Positions 10,601 to 18,966 of a stretch of 20,000 bases of DNA are shown in pieces. Source of the DNA: Chromera velia (Eukaryota > Sar > Chromeraceae); assembly GCA_018398765.1 (NCBI GenBank), contig JAHBMJ010001095.1, positions 10,258 through 30,257 of the forward strand, written 5' to 3'. Made by a program: the position numbers and the translations under genes. Under the pieces are notes generated by a model, which saw only the letters and a program-made list of their open reading frames with translations, was not told the origin of the DNA and searched no databases. The number at the start of each line of letters is the position of its first letter. Position 1 is the stretch's first letter.

Positions 10601-11193
10601 CACACTGGCAGAAAGGGAGAGAAAAACAATGGGTCAAGTTCATTTAGGACGCATCTTTGATTCTCGCAAACTACAAACTGCAGTAAAGTTTTGAATTCAT
10701 TATTTTAATTGTCATCAAAGATATGATCCCCCCTGAATATAATGAACTAGATTGATTTTGATGCCCATCCACAGTTTTGAAACTCATTCTAATACTCACT
10801 AATAGTCTAATATTTAATTATTGAATCCTCTTGTGAATGCATCGTCTATTTCTTTGTATAATTAACTTATTCTTTATACATATTTTTAAATATTTTTTTA
10901 TTTTTTATATGTTATAGGTCAAATAATAGTTGTTAGTAGTTGTTATGTTATTATTTGTGTACATTCTAAATGGATCTGTCTGGACTTTTTGGGTGCCCTG
11001 CAGCTGAGTGGGGCCGTTGCGGGCCATTCCGCGGCCCCCCGGTCTTTATCCAAAACGTCATGGAGTTTACAGTCATTGTATCAGGGAGTGATACACAAAA
11101 ACAGACGAAGTTAAGTCATATGTCAAGTTATGTTGCAATCTCAGAATCTTTCTGAAAAAAACGTTTCCGTGCGGACTGGTCATAGATGCAAGA

Positions 11194-11211
11194 CCCTACC
11201 CTACCCTAACC
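11194..11211. repeat. Telomere-like CCCTA motif
   Basis: The bases read CCCTACCCTACCCTAACC: three CCCTA-type units and a partial fourth. They resemble TTTAGGG-type telomere repeats on the other strand but are too few to be a telomere tract. Confidence 0.5.
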
Positions 11212-11301
11212 ACTGCCGGGGCCATGTTTTAGTCTTACTAGAATAATGTTATTCCCTTCGGAATCCAAGTTCCTGCCCATAACTCAGTCTTTACTCAGAT
11301 A

Positions 11302-11316
11302 ATAACTCTTACTACC
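11302..11316. repeat. 15-mer shared with island C
   Basis: ATAACTCTTACTACC occurs here and again at 17763-17777, each followed within about eight bases by a purine-rich GGG. The flanks are otherwise diverged. Confidence 0.6.
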
Positions 11317-12330
11317 CCGAAGGGCTCCAACGCAATTCCTTCTAATTTTTTCTTTTCAATGCAATTTAAAGAATCAATCAACTTTTAAATTAGACTGCAG
11401 GGCTGTGTCACGCGTATCATCATACGGCGTATGAGTCAATGAAAAAAAACTTTAGAGATTGTGTTTTCATATATATAATGCTAGATGTAATGCTTCTTGT
11501 ACCTCCCAACACTAAAGACTGCATGCAATTTCTATCATTTTTCAAGTTTAGTTTTTTGAACGACATTTTTTTTTTCTTTCCAGCCTGAGGGTTTGCTCGG
11601 GAGGGAAGTGGCCTTGGGAGGGAAGTGGCCGTGTTCTCTGGGTCTTTCAACCGGGAGGGCGCAAACTGAATGAATTTCTTTGGCAATCTAAGAACTTTAA
11701 GAAAGAGAAGAGATGAATAAAAGTGCAAGCAAATAAAACTTTTTTAAAAAGGAGAATCATTTAGAAAAGTGTGGGGCACTGTGCTTAAAGAAAGAGGTGT
11801 AATGAGTTGAATCAGATGGAAGAGAGGGAAGAGGGTAGCCTTTAAAATTTCCAATGGTAGAACTGAAGTGTTGTGAAAGTTCTGCCCTGCATCTCCTCTG
11901 TCTCCGTCTGTCTCTTTTCTCTCTCTTTTGTTTGTCCATTCTGTCGTGAAGTTGTGATTGATAAGCTCTATTAAAGTGATTGAAGTTGCTTTTGTTTTAG
12001 TTGATGGTGGTTTTAGGACGGAACTTACCGACAAACTAAGCTAGATCCGCCTCCCATATATGGGGACGCAGTATGCATGACAAAACCCCCAATCATCATT
12101 TTTTTCTAAATACTGATTTTTGAGTAACGTTTTTATTTGTTTTTGTCCAAAATTTTAGACTGGCATTATCGTTTAGTGGACTTTTGAGCGGCACAATTAA
12201 TATTTCAAAATTAGATTTTTGAGCGGCGTTTAGCTTCAAGTAGCATGGAGACAGGAGTATTTGCGGGGTCGCTACTTATTTCAGTCTGTACACTATGTTT
12301 TTTATTTTAATTAAGCCCAGTCTCATTCTT

Positions 12331-12610
12331 CTTCAGGAGCGTGCACTGCTGCGACTTCTCCCGCGGTTGCGAGCGATATGTCCTTTATAGCTGTCTTCGT
12401 TCAACGATCGCTGTTTGTCGTTTTATGCGCGCGAGGCCCGGCCGCGGCCCTCTCGGGCCCGCGCTCCACATATGCAGCGCGCGCCCGCGTACGCGCGTAA
12501 AAACTCGTCACCTTTGCAAACATCCGCTTCTCGGGACCAGCGTTTTCCAAAAAACTCGTCACCTTTGCAAAAATCTGTCTTTAGGGCCATGCATGTTTGT
12601 ATATTAATAT
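12331..12610. other. GC-rich patch with hairpin and direct repeat, no gene recognised
   Basis: A sharp rise in GC follows island B. A potential hairpin at 12429-12464 pairs GCGCG with CGCGC and GGCCCG with CGGGCC around the palindrome GGCCGCGGCC, with one bulged A. A direct repeat based on AACTCGTCACCTTTGCAAA occurs at 12499-12520 and 12550-12571. No protein is recognisable. Confidence 0.5.
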
Positions 12611-12770
12611 CGATATATGCTTCTTGAGGTGGTAATTAATGCGACCCTCTGCCCACTATGTCCAACTTGCTGTGATGTTACTTTGTCCTTGTTTCTGTCT
12701 TTTTTGTCGGTTGTGTTCATGAGGAGAAGGAGGGAAGAAAAGCCTAGAGAAAGGCGATATAGGCTGTAGT

Positions 12771-12800
12771 CATTCATTCATTCATTCATTCATTCATTCA
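12771..12800. repeat. (CATT)n microsatellite
   Basis: About seven uninterrupted CATT units lie just upstream of the first large CTGY array. Confidence 0.9.
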
Positions 12801-12828
12801 TATGGTCTGCATGTCTCTGTATCTCTGG

Positions 12829-12895
12829 CTGTCTGTCTGTCTGTCTGCCTGCCTGCCTGCCTGCCTGCCTGTCTGTTTGTCTGTCTATCTGTCGA

Positions 12896-12926
<31 letters not shown>

Positions 12927-12931
12927 ATCTG
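12829..12931. repeat. (CTGY)n array 1
   Basis: CTGT and CTGC tetranucleotides with rare substitutions. It is preceded by a T-rich/purine-rich module (12701-12767) related to those before arrays 4 to 6. Confidence 0.9.
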
Positions 12932-13690
12932 CCTTCTAATATATAGAAAAGAAAGCGGGAACGTGCACGCAGAGACCTCGAACTACGGTATGTTCGGCAA
13001 CTGTTGTCTGAACATCTATATCTATACACGTGCATTTCGATACAGGCATACAAGGATTGCGAAAGACCCCATGCAAAGCCAAACCCTCTGTTCTGAGGTT
13101 CACGCTTTCGTCTTGCACAGTCCGAGTGTCACCAGATGAAGCGACACCTCAACACACACGCTCGCGCCGGACTGGAACCATCGTACATTTACATTTGCTC
13201 GTGAATGTATATATATAGATTATATACATGCAGTTGCTCGTGTTGCTGATCGCCGTGGTCAACGGAAGAGCGGAGCTTCATGGAACAATTGAGAAGGTGA
13301 CAAGCCTCTTGAAGAGCAGATAGAACTCCTCAGCGCCCATGAAACCCCTTGGGAGTTGAAGATAAACGGGAGAGTTAATTTGGGAAAACCAACCAGGTCA
13401 GCATGCAAAAAAGGTTCTCCCAAAGTTCCGATTCTGTTGTTGGAGAAAAGAAAAACTGATGTAGTCTGCTGATGCAAACGCTCTTCAGTGTCCAAAGACT
13501 GTTTCTTTTGTGGGATGCTACATACTCGCACCCTCTGCAGGTTGTGTGGCCAACTGCCAGAATGTCTTCGCTCCGAATTTTTTTTGCCCCATGTCTTATG
13601 GCCGTCTGCATCGCGTCCGTATCTTTTTCAGACTAAAGAAACCCGGCCCAACAGACCCTCTCTTCATCAAAGCCATTGAGACAGGAAAAA
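12932..13690. other. Unassigned unique sequence with exon-like patches
   Basis: This stretch has ordinary composition and no recognised family. It contains a 9-bp inverted repeat ATGTATATA/TATATACAT at 13205-13229, then a short signal-peptide-like frame (13228-13323). A consensus-type acceptor (CTCTGCAG, ending 13540) opens a frame that runs into array 2. These are weak signs of a split gene. Confidence 0.35.
13228..13323 (+). CDS. Possible short ORF or first exon with signal-peptide-like N terminus
   Basis: An ATG opens a 31-codon frame beginning MQLLVLLIAVVNGRAELHG and ending SLLKSR with stop TAG. The first 14 residues are strongly hydrophobic and end in a small-residue pattern (NGRA) like a secretory signal peptide. 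It might be a first exon spliced at GTGACA after ATTGAGAAG (about 13297), but I could not find a phase-matched next exon with certainty. A chance frame is quite possible. The product is unknown. Confidence 0.25.
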   Translation: MQLLVLLIAVVNGRAELHGTIEKVTSLLKSR

Positions 13691-14054
13691 GCCTGCCTGT
13701 CTGCCTGCCTGCCTGCCTGTCTGCCTGTCTGTCTGCCTGTCTGTCTGCCTGCCTACCTGCCTGCCTGCCTGTCTGCCTGTCTGCCTGTCTGTCTGCCTGT
13801 CTGTCCGTCTGTCTGTCTGCCTGCCTGTCTGCCTGTCTGTCTCTCTGTCCGTGTGTCTGTCTGTCTGTCTGCCTGTCTGTCTGCCTGCCTACCTGCCTGC
13901 CTGCCTGTCTGCCTGTCTGCCTGTCTGCCTGTCTGCCTGTCTGTCTGTCTGCCTGTCTGCCTGCCTGCCTGCCTGTCTTCCTGTCTGTCTTCCTGCCTGC
14001 TTGCCTGTCTGTCTGTCTGTCTGTCTCTCTGCCTGTCCGCCTGTCTGTCTGCCT
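13691..14054. repeat. (CTGY)n array 2
   Basis: About 90 CTGC/CTGT tetranucleotides with occasional CTAC, CTCT, CCGT and CTTC variants. Because the unit is four bases and contains no A, all three forward frames are stop-free and read as Leu/Ser/Val/Cys/Pro/Ala. Open frames here do not show coding. Confidence 0.95.
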
Positions 14055-14426
14055 ACACGTACACGCATTCTTTCCATCTGAACGGGCGGTCAAAAGAAGA
14101 GATCCAACAAGTAGAGAGGGATTTTGCTTCTGTTTGTGTCATCGACTGAAAAAGGGAACCCCAGAAGAAGAAATCAAAAATAAAGGGAACCCCAGAAGAA
14201 GAAAGTGGCAAATGCTGAAAACGAACTCCTTGTAGAAGGTCCCTATGCGAAAGGAAATGAAAAGAAACGAACTCGTTCAGATGGAAAGAATGTGGAAGTA
14301 CAATAGGGCAACCCTGCACTGGGTAGTGAAGGGCCACAGGGTACGACTCAAGGTCTGGAGCTCTGGTACCCTTCCACTGAGAGCGCACCAAAGGAAAAGA
14401 AGAAAACAGAAGAGAATGAAAGGAAG
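14055..14426. other. Unique spacer between arrays 2 and 3
   Basis: This purine-rich sequence has no recognised family. A 23-bp direct repeat occurs at 14151-14173 and 14182-14204 (offset 31 bp). The ATG at 14245 opens a basic frame (MRKEMKRNELVQMERMWKY...) that runs into array 3. It could be an exon or chance. Confidence 0.35.
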
Positions 14427-14476
14427 GCTCTGTTTGTTTGTCTGTGTCTGTCTGTCTGTGTCTGCTTGTTTGTGTA

Positions 14477-14507
<31 letters not shown>

Positions 14508-14531
14508 ATCTGTCTGTCTGCCTGTCTGTCC
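14427..14531. repeat. (CTGT)n array 3
   Basis: Degenerate TTTG/CTGT units become purer rightwards and end at TGTCCAAAG. The orientation is the same as the other arrays. Confidence 0.9.
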
Positions 14532-14556
14532 AAAGAAAGGAAGCGATTCGGAAAAA

Positions 14557-14580
14557 GTGAAGTGAAGAAAAGACGATATA
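14557..14580. repeat. Purine-rich array-leader module, copy b
   Basis: A 24-mer (ending AAGACGATATA) lies immediately upstream of array 4 and is identical to the 24-mer at 15267-15290 immediately upstream of array 6. Confidence 0.8.
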
Positions 14581-14581
14581 G

Positions 14582-14705
14582 CCTGTCTGTCTGCCTGTTT
14601 GCCTGCCTGCCTGTCTGCCTGCCTGCCTGCCTGCCTGCCTGTCTGTCTGTCTGTCTGTCTGTCTGTCTGCCTGTCTGTCTGCCTGTCTGTCTGTCTGTCT
14701 GTCTT
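14582..14705. repeat. (CTGY)n array 4
   Basis: CTGT/CTGC array beginning directly after the 24-bp leader module and ending in GTCTTGTCTTG. Confidence 0.9.
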
Positions 14706-14891
14706 GTCTTGTCTTTTTTTCTCTTCTTTGTCTTGAGTGGAAGCAGCAGAGGAGTAGCGTGTGAAACCAGTGATCACGTGAAAGTCTGTCGGGAGGTGGA
14801 GAGGCAAGGGGCGCTTAACTTTCACCTTTCGGGCCCCCTGCCCACGCTGTTTGATTGTTGGTGCTGTTCTTTTGTCTTTGTTCTTTCTTTC

Positions 14892-14940
14892 TTTTTGTCT
14901 GTTGTGTTCATGAAGAAAAGAAGGAAGAAGAAGAAACATA
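14892..14940. repeat. Array-leader module, copy c
   Basis: A T-rich stretch with GTTGTGTTCATGA followed by GAA/AAG-rich purines and CATATAGTC leads into array 5. Its first 22 bases match 12701-12722 (upstream of array 1) at 21 positions. Confidence 0.7.
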
Positions 14941-15237
14941 TAGTCTGTCTGTCTGTCTGTCTGTCTATCTGTCTGTCTGTCTGTCTGCCTGCCTGTCTGC
15001 CTGCCTGCCTGTCTGCCTGTCTGCCTGTCTGTCTGTCTGCCTGCCTGCCTGTCTGTCTGTCTGCCTGTCTGCCTGTCTGCCTGCCTGCCTGCCTGCCTGT
15101 CTTCCTGCCTGCCTGCCTGCCTGTCTGTCTGTCTACCTGTCTGCCTGTCTGTCTGTCTGTCTGTCTGTCTCTCTGCCTGTCCGCCTGTCTGTCTGCCTGC
15201 CTGTCTGTCTGCCTGTCTGCCTGCCTGCCTGCCTACG

Positions 15238-15266
<29 letters not shown>
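14941..15266. repeat. (CTGY)n array 5
   Basis: About 80 CTGT/CTGC units, all in the same orientation, ending exactly where the second copy of the 24-bp leader begins. Confidence 0.95.
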
Positions 15267-15268
<2 letters not shown>

Positions 15269-15290
15269 GAAGTGAAGAAAAGACGATATA
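15267..15290. repeat. Purine-rich array-leader module, copy d
   Basis: Identical over 24 bases to 14557-14580. It joins arrays 5 and 6. Confidence 0.8.
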
Positions 15291-15611
15291 GTCTGTCTGT
15301 CTGTCTGTCTGCCTGCCTGCCTGCCTGTCAGCCTGTTTGCGTGCCTGCCTGTCAGCCTGTCAGCCTGCCTGCCTGCCTGCCTGCCTGTCTGCCTGTCTGT
15401 CTGCCTGTCTGTCTGCCTGCCTGTCTGCCTGTCTGCCTGTCTGTCTGTCTGTCTGTCTGTATGCCTGTCTGTCTGCCTGTCTGTCTGCCTGTCTGTCTAT
15501 CTACCTGTCTGCCTATCTGCCTATACCTATCTGCCTGTCTGTCTATCTGCCTGCCTGTCTGCCTATCTGCCTGTCTGTCTGCTTGTCTGCCTGTTTGTCT
15601 GCTTGTCTGCT
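15291..15611. repeat. (CTGY)n array 6
   Basis: About 80 units, more degenerate to the right (CTAT, CTTG and TTTG variants). It ends at the exon-like sequence beginning 15612. Confidence 0.95.
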
Positions 15612-15756
15612 TTCAAGAACAAGTGGAAGCGGGACACAGCACCGGTGATTGAGAAATTCCGAGCTTGGAAGACCCTGGAAGTAACACCCCGGAGGTTGGT
15701 TCTTTCATCAGTCAATGAGATGGGCGGGAAGAAGCTGGAGGAAGGTCAGGCCAGGT
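15612..15756 (+). CDS. Possible exon, family not recognised
   Basis: Directly after array 6 the frame FKNKWKRDTAPVIEKFRAW continues through KTLEVTP and ends near EEGQAR, at a GTAATG donor-like site (15757). A second donor-like GTCAGG lies just before it. The residue mix is more like a real soluble protein than the surrounding repeat frames. No start codon, partner exon or family could be identified, so this may be a relic or chance. Confidence 0.3.
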
Positions 15757-15812
15757 AATGAATCCGACCGAGCAGCTTCTCCTGCGATTGCGACAGTCTC
15801 TCTCTCTCTCTC

Positions 15813-16767
15813 CCTCTCTCTTTTTATGTCTCTCTGCGTCTATCGACTCTCTTTAGACAGACAGGAGAAGAAGAAACTCTAGAAGAAACTGCCGACAATG
15901 CTTCTGCTGCTCTCTATGTCTCTCTACGTGTATCGACTCTCTTCAGACAGACAGGAGAAGAAGAAACTGCCAACAACGCTTCTGGTGCTCTCTATGTCTC
16001 TCTGCGTCTATCGACTCTCTTCAGATAGACAGGAGAAGAAGAAACTGCCGACAACGCTTCTGGTGCTCTCTATGTCTCTCTGCGTGTATCGACTCTCTTC
16101 AGACAGACAGGAGAAGAAGAAACTGCCGACAACGCTTCTGGTGCTCTCTATGTCTCTCTGCGTATATCGACTCTCTTCAGACACACAGGAGAAGAAGAAA
16201 CTGCCGACAACGCTTCTGGTGCTCTCTATGTCTCTCTGCGTGTATCGACTCTCTTCAGACAGACAGGAGAAGAAAAAACTGCCGACAACGCTTCTGGTGC
16301 TCTCTATGTCTCTCTGCGTGTATCGACTCTCTTCAGACAGACAGGAGAAGAAAAAACTGCCGACAACGCTTCTGGTGCTCTCTATGTCTCTCTGCGTGTA
16401 TCGACTCTTTTCAGACAGACAGGAGAAGAAGAAACTGCCGACAACGCTTCTGGTGCTCTCTATGTCTCTCTGCGTGTATCGACTCTCTTCAGACAGACAG
16501 GAGAAGAAGAAACTGCCGACAACGCTTCTGCTGCTCTCTATGTCTCTCTGCGTGTATCGACTCTCTTCAGACAGACAGGAGAAGAAGAAAGTGCCGACAA
16601 CGCTTCTGGTGCTCTCTATGTCTCTCTGTGTGTATCGACTCTCTTCAGACAGACAGGAGAAGAAGAAACTGCCGACAACGCTTCTGGTGCTCTCTATGTC
16701 TCTCTGCGTGTATCGACTCTCTTCAGACAGACAGGAGAAGAAAAAACTGCCGACAATGCTGCTGCTG
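15813..16767. repeat. 78-bp minisatellite, 11 regular units plus one degenerate unit
   Basis: Eleven full 78-bp units occupy 15910-16767. A degenerate unit with an internal duplication (GAAGAAACT...GAAGAAACT) lies at 15813-15909. Units differ from consensus at only zero to four positions each. Each unit contains a CT-rich half (CTCTCTATGTCTCTCTGC) and a purine-rich half (GACAGACAGGAGAAGAAG). Both strands have a stop-free frame across the array because 78 is divisible by three. Confidence 0.97.
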
Positions 16768-16806
16768 CACAAGATTAGACTGAAATACCTTGAGACTTTC
16801 TTTTGA
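15898..16806 (+). CDS. Possible repeat protein over the 78-bp minisatellite
   Basis: A 302-codon frame begins at an ATG and encodes eleven 26-residue repeats (consensus LSMSLCVYRLSSDRQEKKKL followed by PTTLLV), then HKIRLKYLETFF and a stop. Each repeat has a hydrophobic part and a basic KKK part, so a full translation would alternate apolar and charged segments. Nine of 16 deviations from consensus are synonymous in this frame, a weak hint of purifying selection. The opposite strand is also open (16772-16008). No family is recognised. It may be non-coding repeat DNA. Confidence 0.3.
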   Translation: MLLLLSMSLYVYRLSSDRQEKKKLPTTLLVLSMSLCVYRLSSDRQEKKKLPTTLLVLSMSLCVYRLSSDRQEKKKLPTTLLVLSMSLCVYRLSSDTQEKKKLPTTLLVLSMSLCVYRLSSDRQEKKKLPTTLLVLSMSLCVYRLSSDRQEKKKLPTTLLVLSMSLCVYRLFSDRQEKKKLPTTLLVLSMSLCVYRLSSDRQEKKKLPTTLLLLSMSLCVYRLSSDRQEKKKVPTTLLVLSMSLCVYRLSSDRQEKKKLPTTLLVLSMSLCVYRLSSDRQEKKKLPTMLLLHKIRLKYLETFF

Positions 16807-17640
16807 CCTCATGCATGGGCTCCGTTTGGGCGCACGCTCTCTGTATAAGGAAAGAGCGAGACTTTCTTGATGTGTAAGTGTGGCATCGGATCTGTCAATG
16901 GGCAGATGTTCCGTCTGTCTTTATCTTGGAGTCCCTCTTTTATCTTACCGCTCTTCTTTCTGCCTGGCAGAGTCCTCGTGACTTGTCTCGCGGTTCCCGC
17001 TGCTTTCTTTAGTTGTTCGGTTTCTGTCGTTTTCTGTCCCCGCACACGTTTGTGTCTCCACGTACGTGTGCCCAGGCCTTGTTGGGGAGACTGCTGCAGA
17101 GGAAGGCCGGGGGGCGGGGGAAGTCCCGTGTTCAGTTTGAACTTTGTTTTGTCCCACTGCCATTGCATCTGCATGGCCGACTCGATCGACGCTGCTCTCC
17201 GGGCCGCGTCAGTGGCGCTTTAAGCAGCACCTTGGAGTTTTGGAAAGCACAGGACTGAGGTGCAAGCTCATCATGATGAGGTGACAGAGACGAAGGCAGA
17301 GATGAGTGAGACGGATTGACGACTCATGACGAGCAGGGGGATCGAAGCGGAACATATGTGGAAAAAAGAAGCAGGGGTCAAACCAGATCACATCCCAGTG
17401 GACCCGCTGGGCGAGCCGGCACCATAGGAGAGAATGGCAAGAAAGGTCCACAGATCGAAAACGAATGTCAGCAAGGTGATGGACTTCTAAATGTCCATCC
17501 GAAGACGGGTCAGGAAATATGGTCGTGCTTGCGTTGTCTGTGCAGGAATGTCAAATTTGAAGAAACATCAAGAAATGGACATACAAGACTCCGCCGAGAG
17601 ACCGAGACTCTGAGTCGGCACGTAGGATAAAGCATCAAAT
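16770..17640. other. Unassigned stretch between minisatellite and island C
   Basis: Mixed composition. Acceptor-like CTGCTGCAG (near 17100) and CTGTGCAG (17546) occur. After the second, the frame runs NVKFEETSRNGHTRLRRETE to a stop at 17628-17630. Upstream in the same frame is a short Cys cluster (SCLRCLCR). This could be the last exon of an unknown gene, but no start or partner exon is evident. Confidence 0.3.
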
Positions 17641-18350
17641 CAGAACATGTACAGTGATTGTCTGATGCATTGCATGGCATTCGCTATTCTTAACACCATT
17701 GTCAATATTCGCTAAAGCTATCAATTTCAAGTTATATTAATACTTATATTGTATTAATAATGATAACTCTTACTACCTAGAGGGACAAAATTAATGCATA
17801 TCATACTAGATATCATATTCAGGAAGCATATCTTCAACCTAATCTTCAATACAGTCGTCGCAGCTTTATGGCATATCCTTGTAAAACAAATCTAACATAA
17901 AACTAGCAAATACTAACTTTCTGTTTATACATAGCTCTGTTAACAGTTTTCTTTTATAGGTCACATGTGTAACTTAAATATTAAAAGTAGTAGTCTAGGA
18001 GCGCCCTAGCGATCCAAATTTCTTTTTAGGACTTCAAACCAAATTTTTGACCCAATATAAGGCCAGTAGGACCAAATTGGTTTAATTTAGTTAGTATAAG
18101 TCCTAGTACAAGTCTTCAGTAAGTCTACTTGGTCAGTTTGGTCCAACCGTCCCACGTGCCGCCCTTTTTATCTAACAAACTCAAATTTTTATTTTTTTTC
18201 AAAAATAATTTACATTGATTTTACCCCTCTAGGTATATAGGATAAGTCTATATATTATGATTTGAAAATCAAGATAGTCTAAATTGGGCTCAATGTACTT
18301 AAATTATTAAGTGAAATTCGTCTGAGTTTAATAGTCTTAGAGTGAGTCTA

Positions 18351-18371
18351 CATCATCATCATCATCATCAT
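18351..18371. repeat. (CAT)7 microsatellite
   Basis: Seven perfect CAT units directly upstream of the TATA-like palindrome. Confidence 0.9.
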
Positions 18372-18386
18372 ACGCCATCGCCACCG

Positions 18387-18401
18387 GCCTATAAATAGGC
18401 G
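18387..18401. promoter_or_regulatory. TATA-box-like palindrome
   Basis: GCCTATAAATAGGC contains TATAAATA with 6-bp inverted arms (GCCTAT/ATAGGC), so it could serve either direction. It is followed about 25-40 bp downstream by GC-richer sequence (ACGCACGATCGAGGC). No coding gene starts close by on either strand, so a role in a non-coding or retroelement transcript is only a guess. Confidence 0.35.
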
Positions 18402-18658
18402 TCTATAGCGTTCGGCGGCAACGCACGATCGAGGCAGTTCGGTTCTTTACACCAGCAGTTCATTTTAATTTATACTTAGTAATTCAAACCAGGATGCTTC
18501 TTTTTTAGTGAAAAATGATCTGAATTAAAGTTCCAGCTAGTTGGGTAGCTAAACTAGAAGTTTGGCGGATTACTATAAATACGGGTACCCGGCTACTACT
18601 AGCTATGAATATCATGCATATATCTTACAAGTTTAAAAAAATTATAGCACTAATTTAA

Positions 18659-18790
18659 AGGTAATTTAAAGTAATTTTAAACATTGATTTATAATCACTA
18701 ATCACTATAAAGTTATTTAAGGTAATTTACTAGGTAATTTAAAGTGGTTTAGAACAGTATATGTTAGAGTAATTTAGAAAGTTAAATTAC
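18659..18790. repeat. Cluster of GTAATTT repeats
   Basis: GGTAATTTAAAGT occurs at about 18660 and 18732, with further GTAATTT variants at 18671, 18722 and 18769 and a reversed AAATTAC near 18783. Confidence 0.6.
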
Positions 18791-18966
18791 TCATTTTAAT
18801 GAAACTTTGGAGGTTGCTTTCTCATGAACCCTAGCGTAAAGTTCGCCGTAAACCATTCAATATTAGGAATTCAAACTAACAGTGCTTATACAGAAAATAT
18901 GTTAACTTAAGATTGATGGAAATCCCCATGTATACAGAAGGGGGGCTGAAAGCTTGACTGTCACAG

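Larger units (their letters stand above)
10640..12330. other. AT-rich island B, no gene recognised
   Basis: AT-rich sequence begins just after the RabGAP stop codon and ends near 12330. It encloses a small GC-rich patch (10990-11035) and more mixed sequence at 11590-11960. Short inverted repeats occur at 11077-11095 (TGTATCA/TGATACA), 11254-11324 (CCCTTCGG/CCGAAGGG) and 12053-12064 (CCCATATATGGG). TTTTGAGCGGC is repeated at 12182 and 12217. It shares a 15-mer with island C (see 11302-11316). The first bases may be the RabGAP 3' UTR. No transposase or long frame is visible. Confidence 0.5.
17640..18965. other. AT-rich island C, no gene recognised
   Basis: A long AT-rich stretch holds no reading frame of note. 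It contains the 15-mer shared with island B (17763-17777), a (CAT)7 run (18351-18371) followed by a GC-richer TATA-bearing segment (18373-18450), and a cluster of GTAATTT-type repeats (18661-18790). The sharp composition change suggests an inserted element, but no ends or coding capacity are visible. Confidence 0.5.

Noticed and set aside
14466-15652. Long open frames of more than 260 codons rich in Leu, Ser, Val, Cys, Pro and Ala over the CTGY arrays
   Set aside because: A tetranucleotide of CTGT/CTGC lacks A and any stop in all three forward frames, so openness is automatic. The reverse-strand Arg/Gln/Thr/Asp frames are equally trivial.
15813-16767. CRISPR array
   Set aside because: Units are contiguous 78-bp tandem copies with no unique spacers, and the window is eukaryotic.
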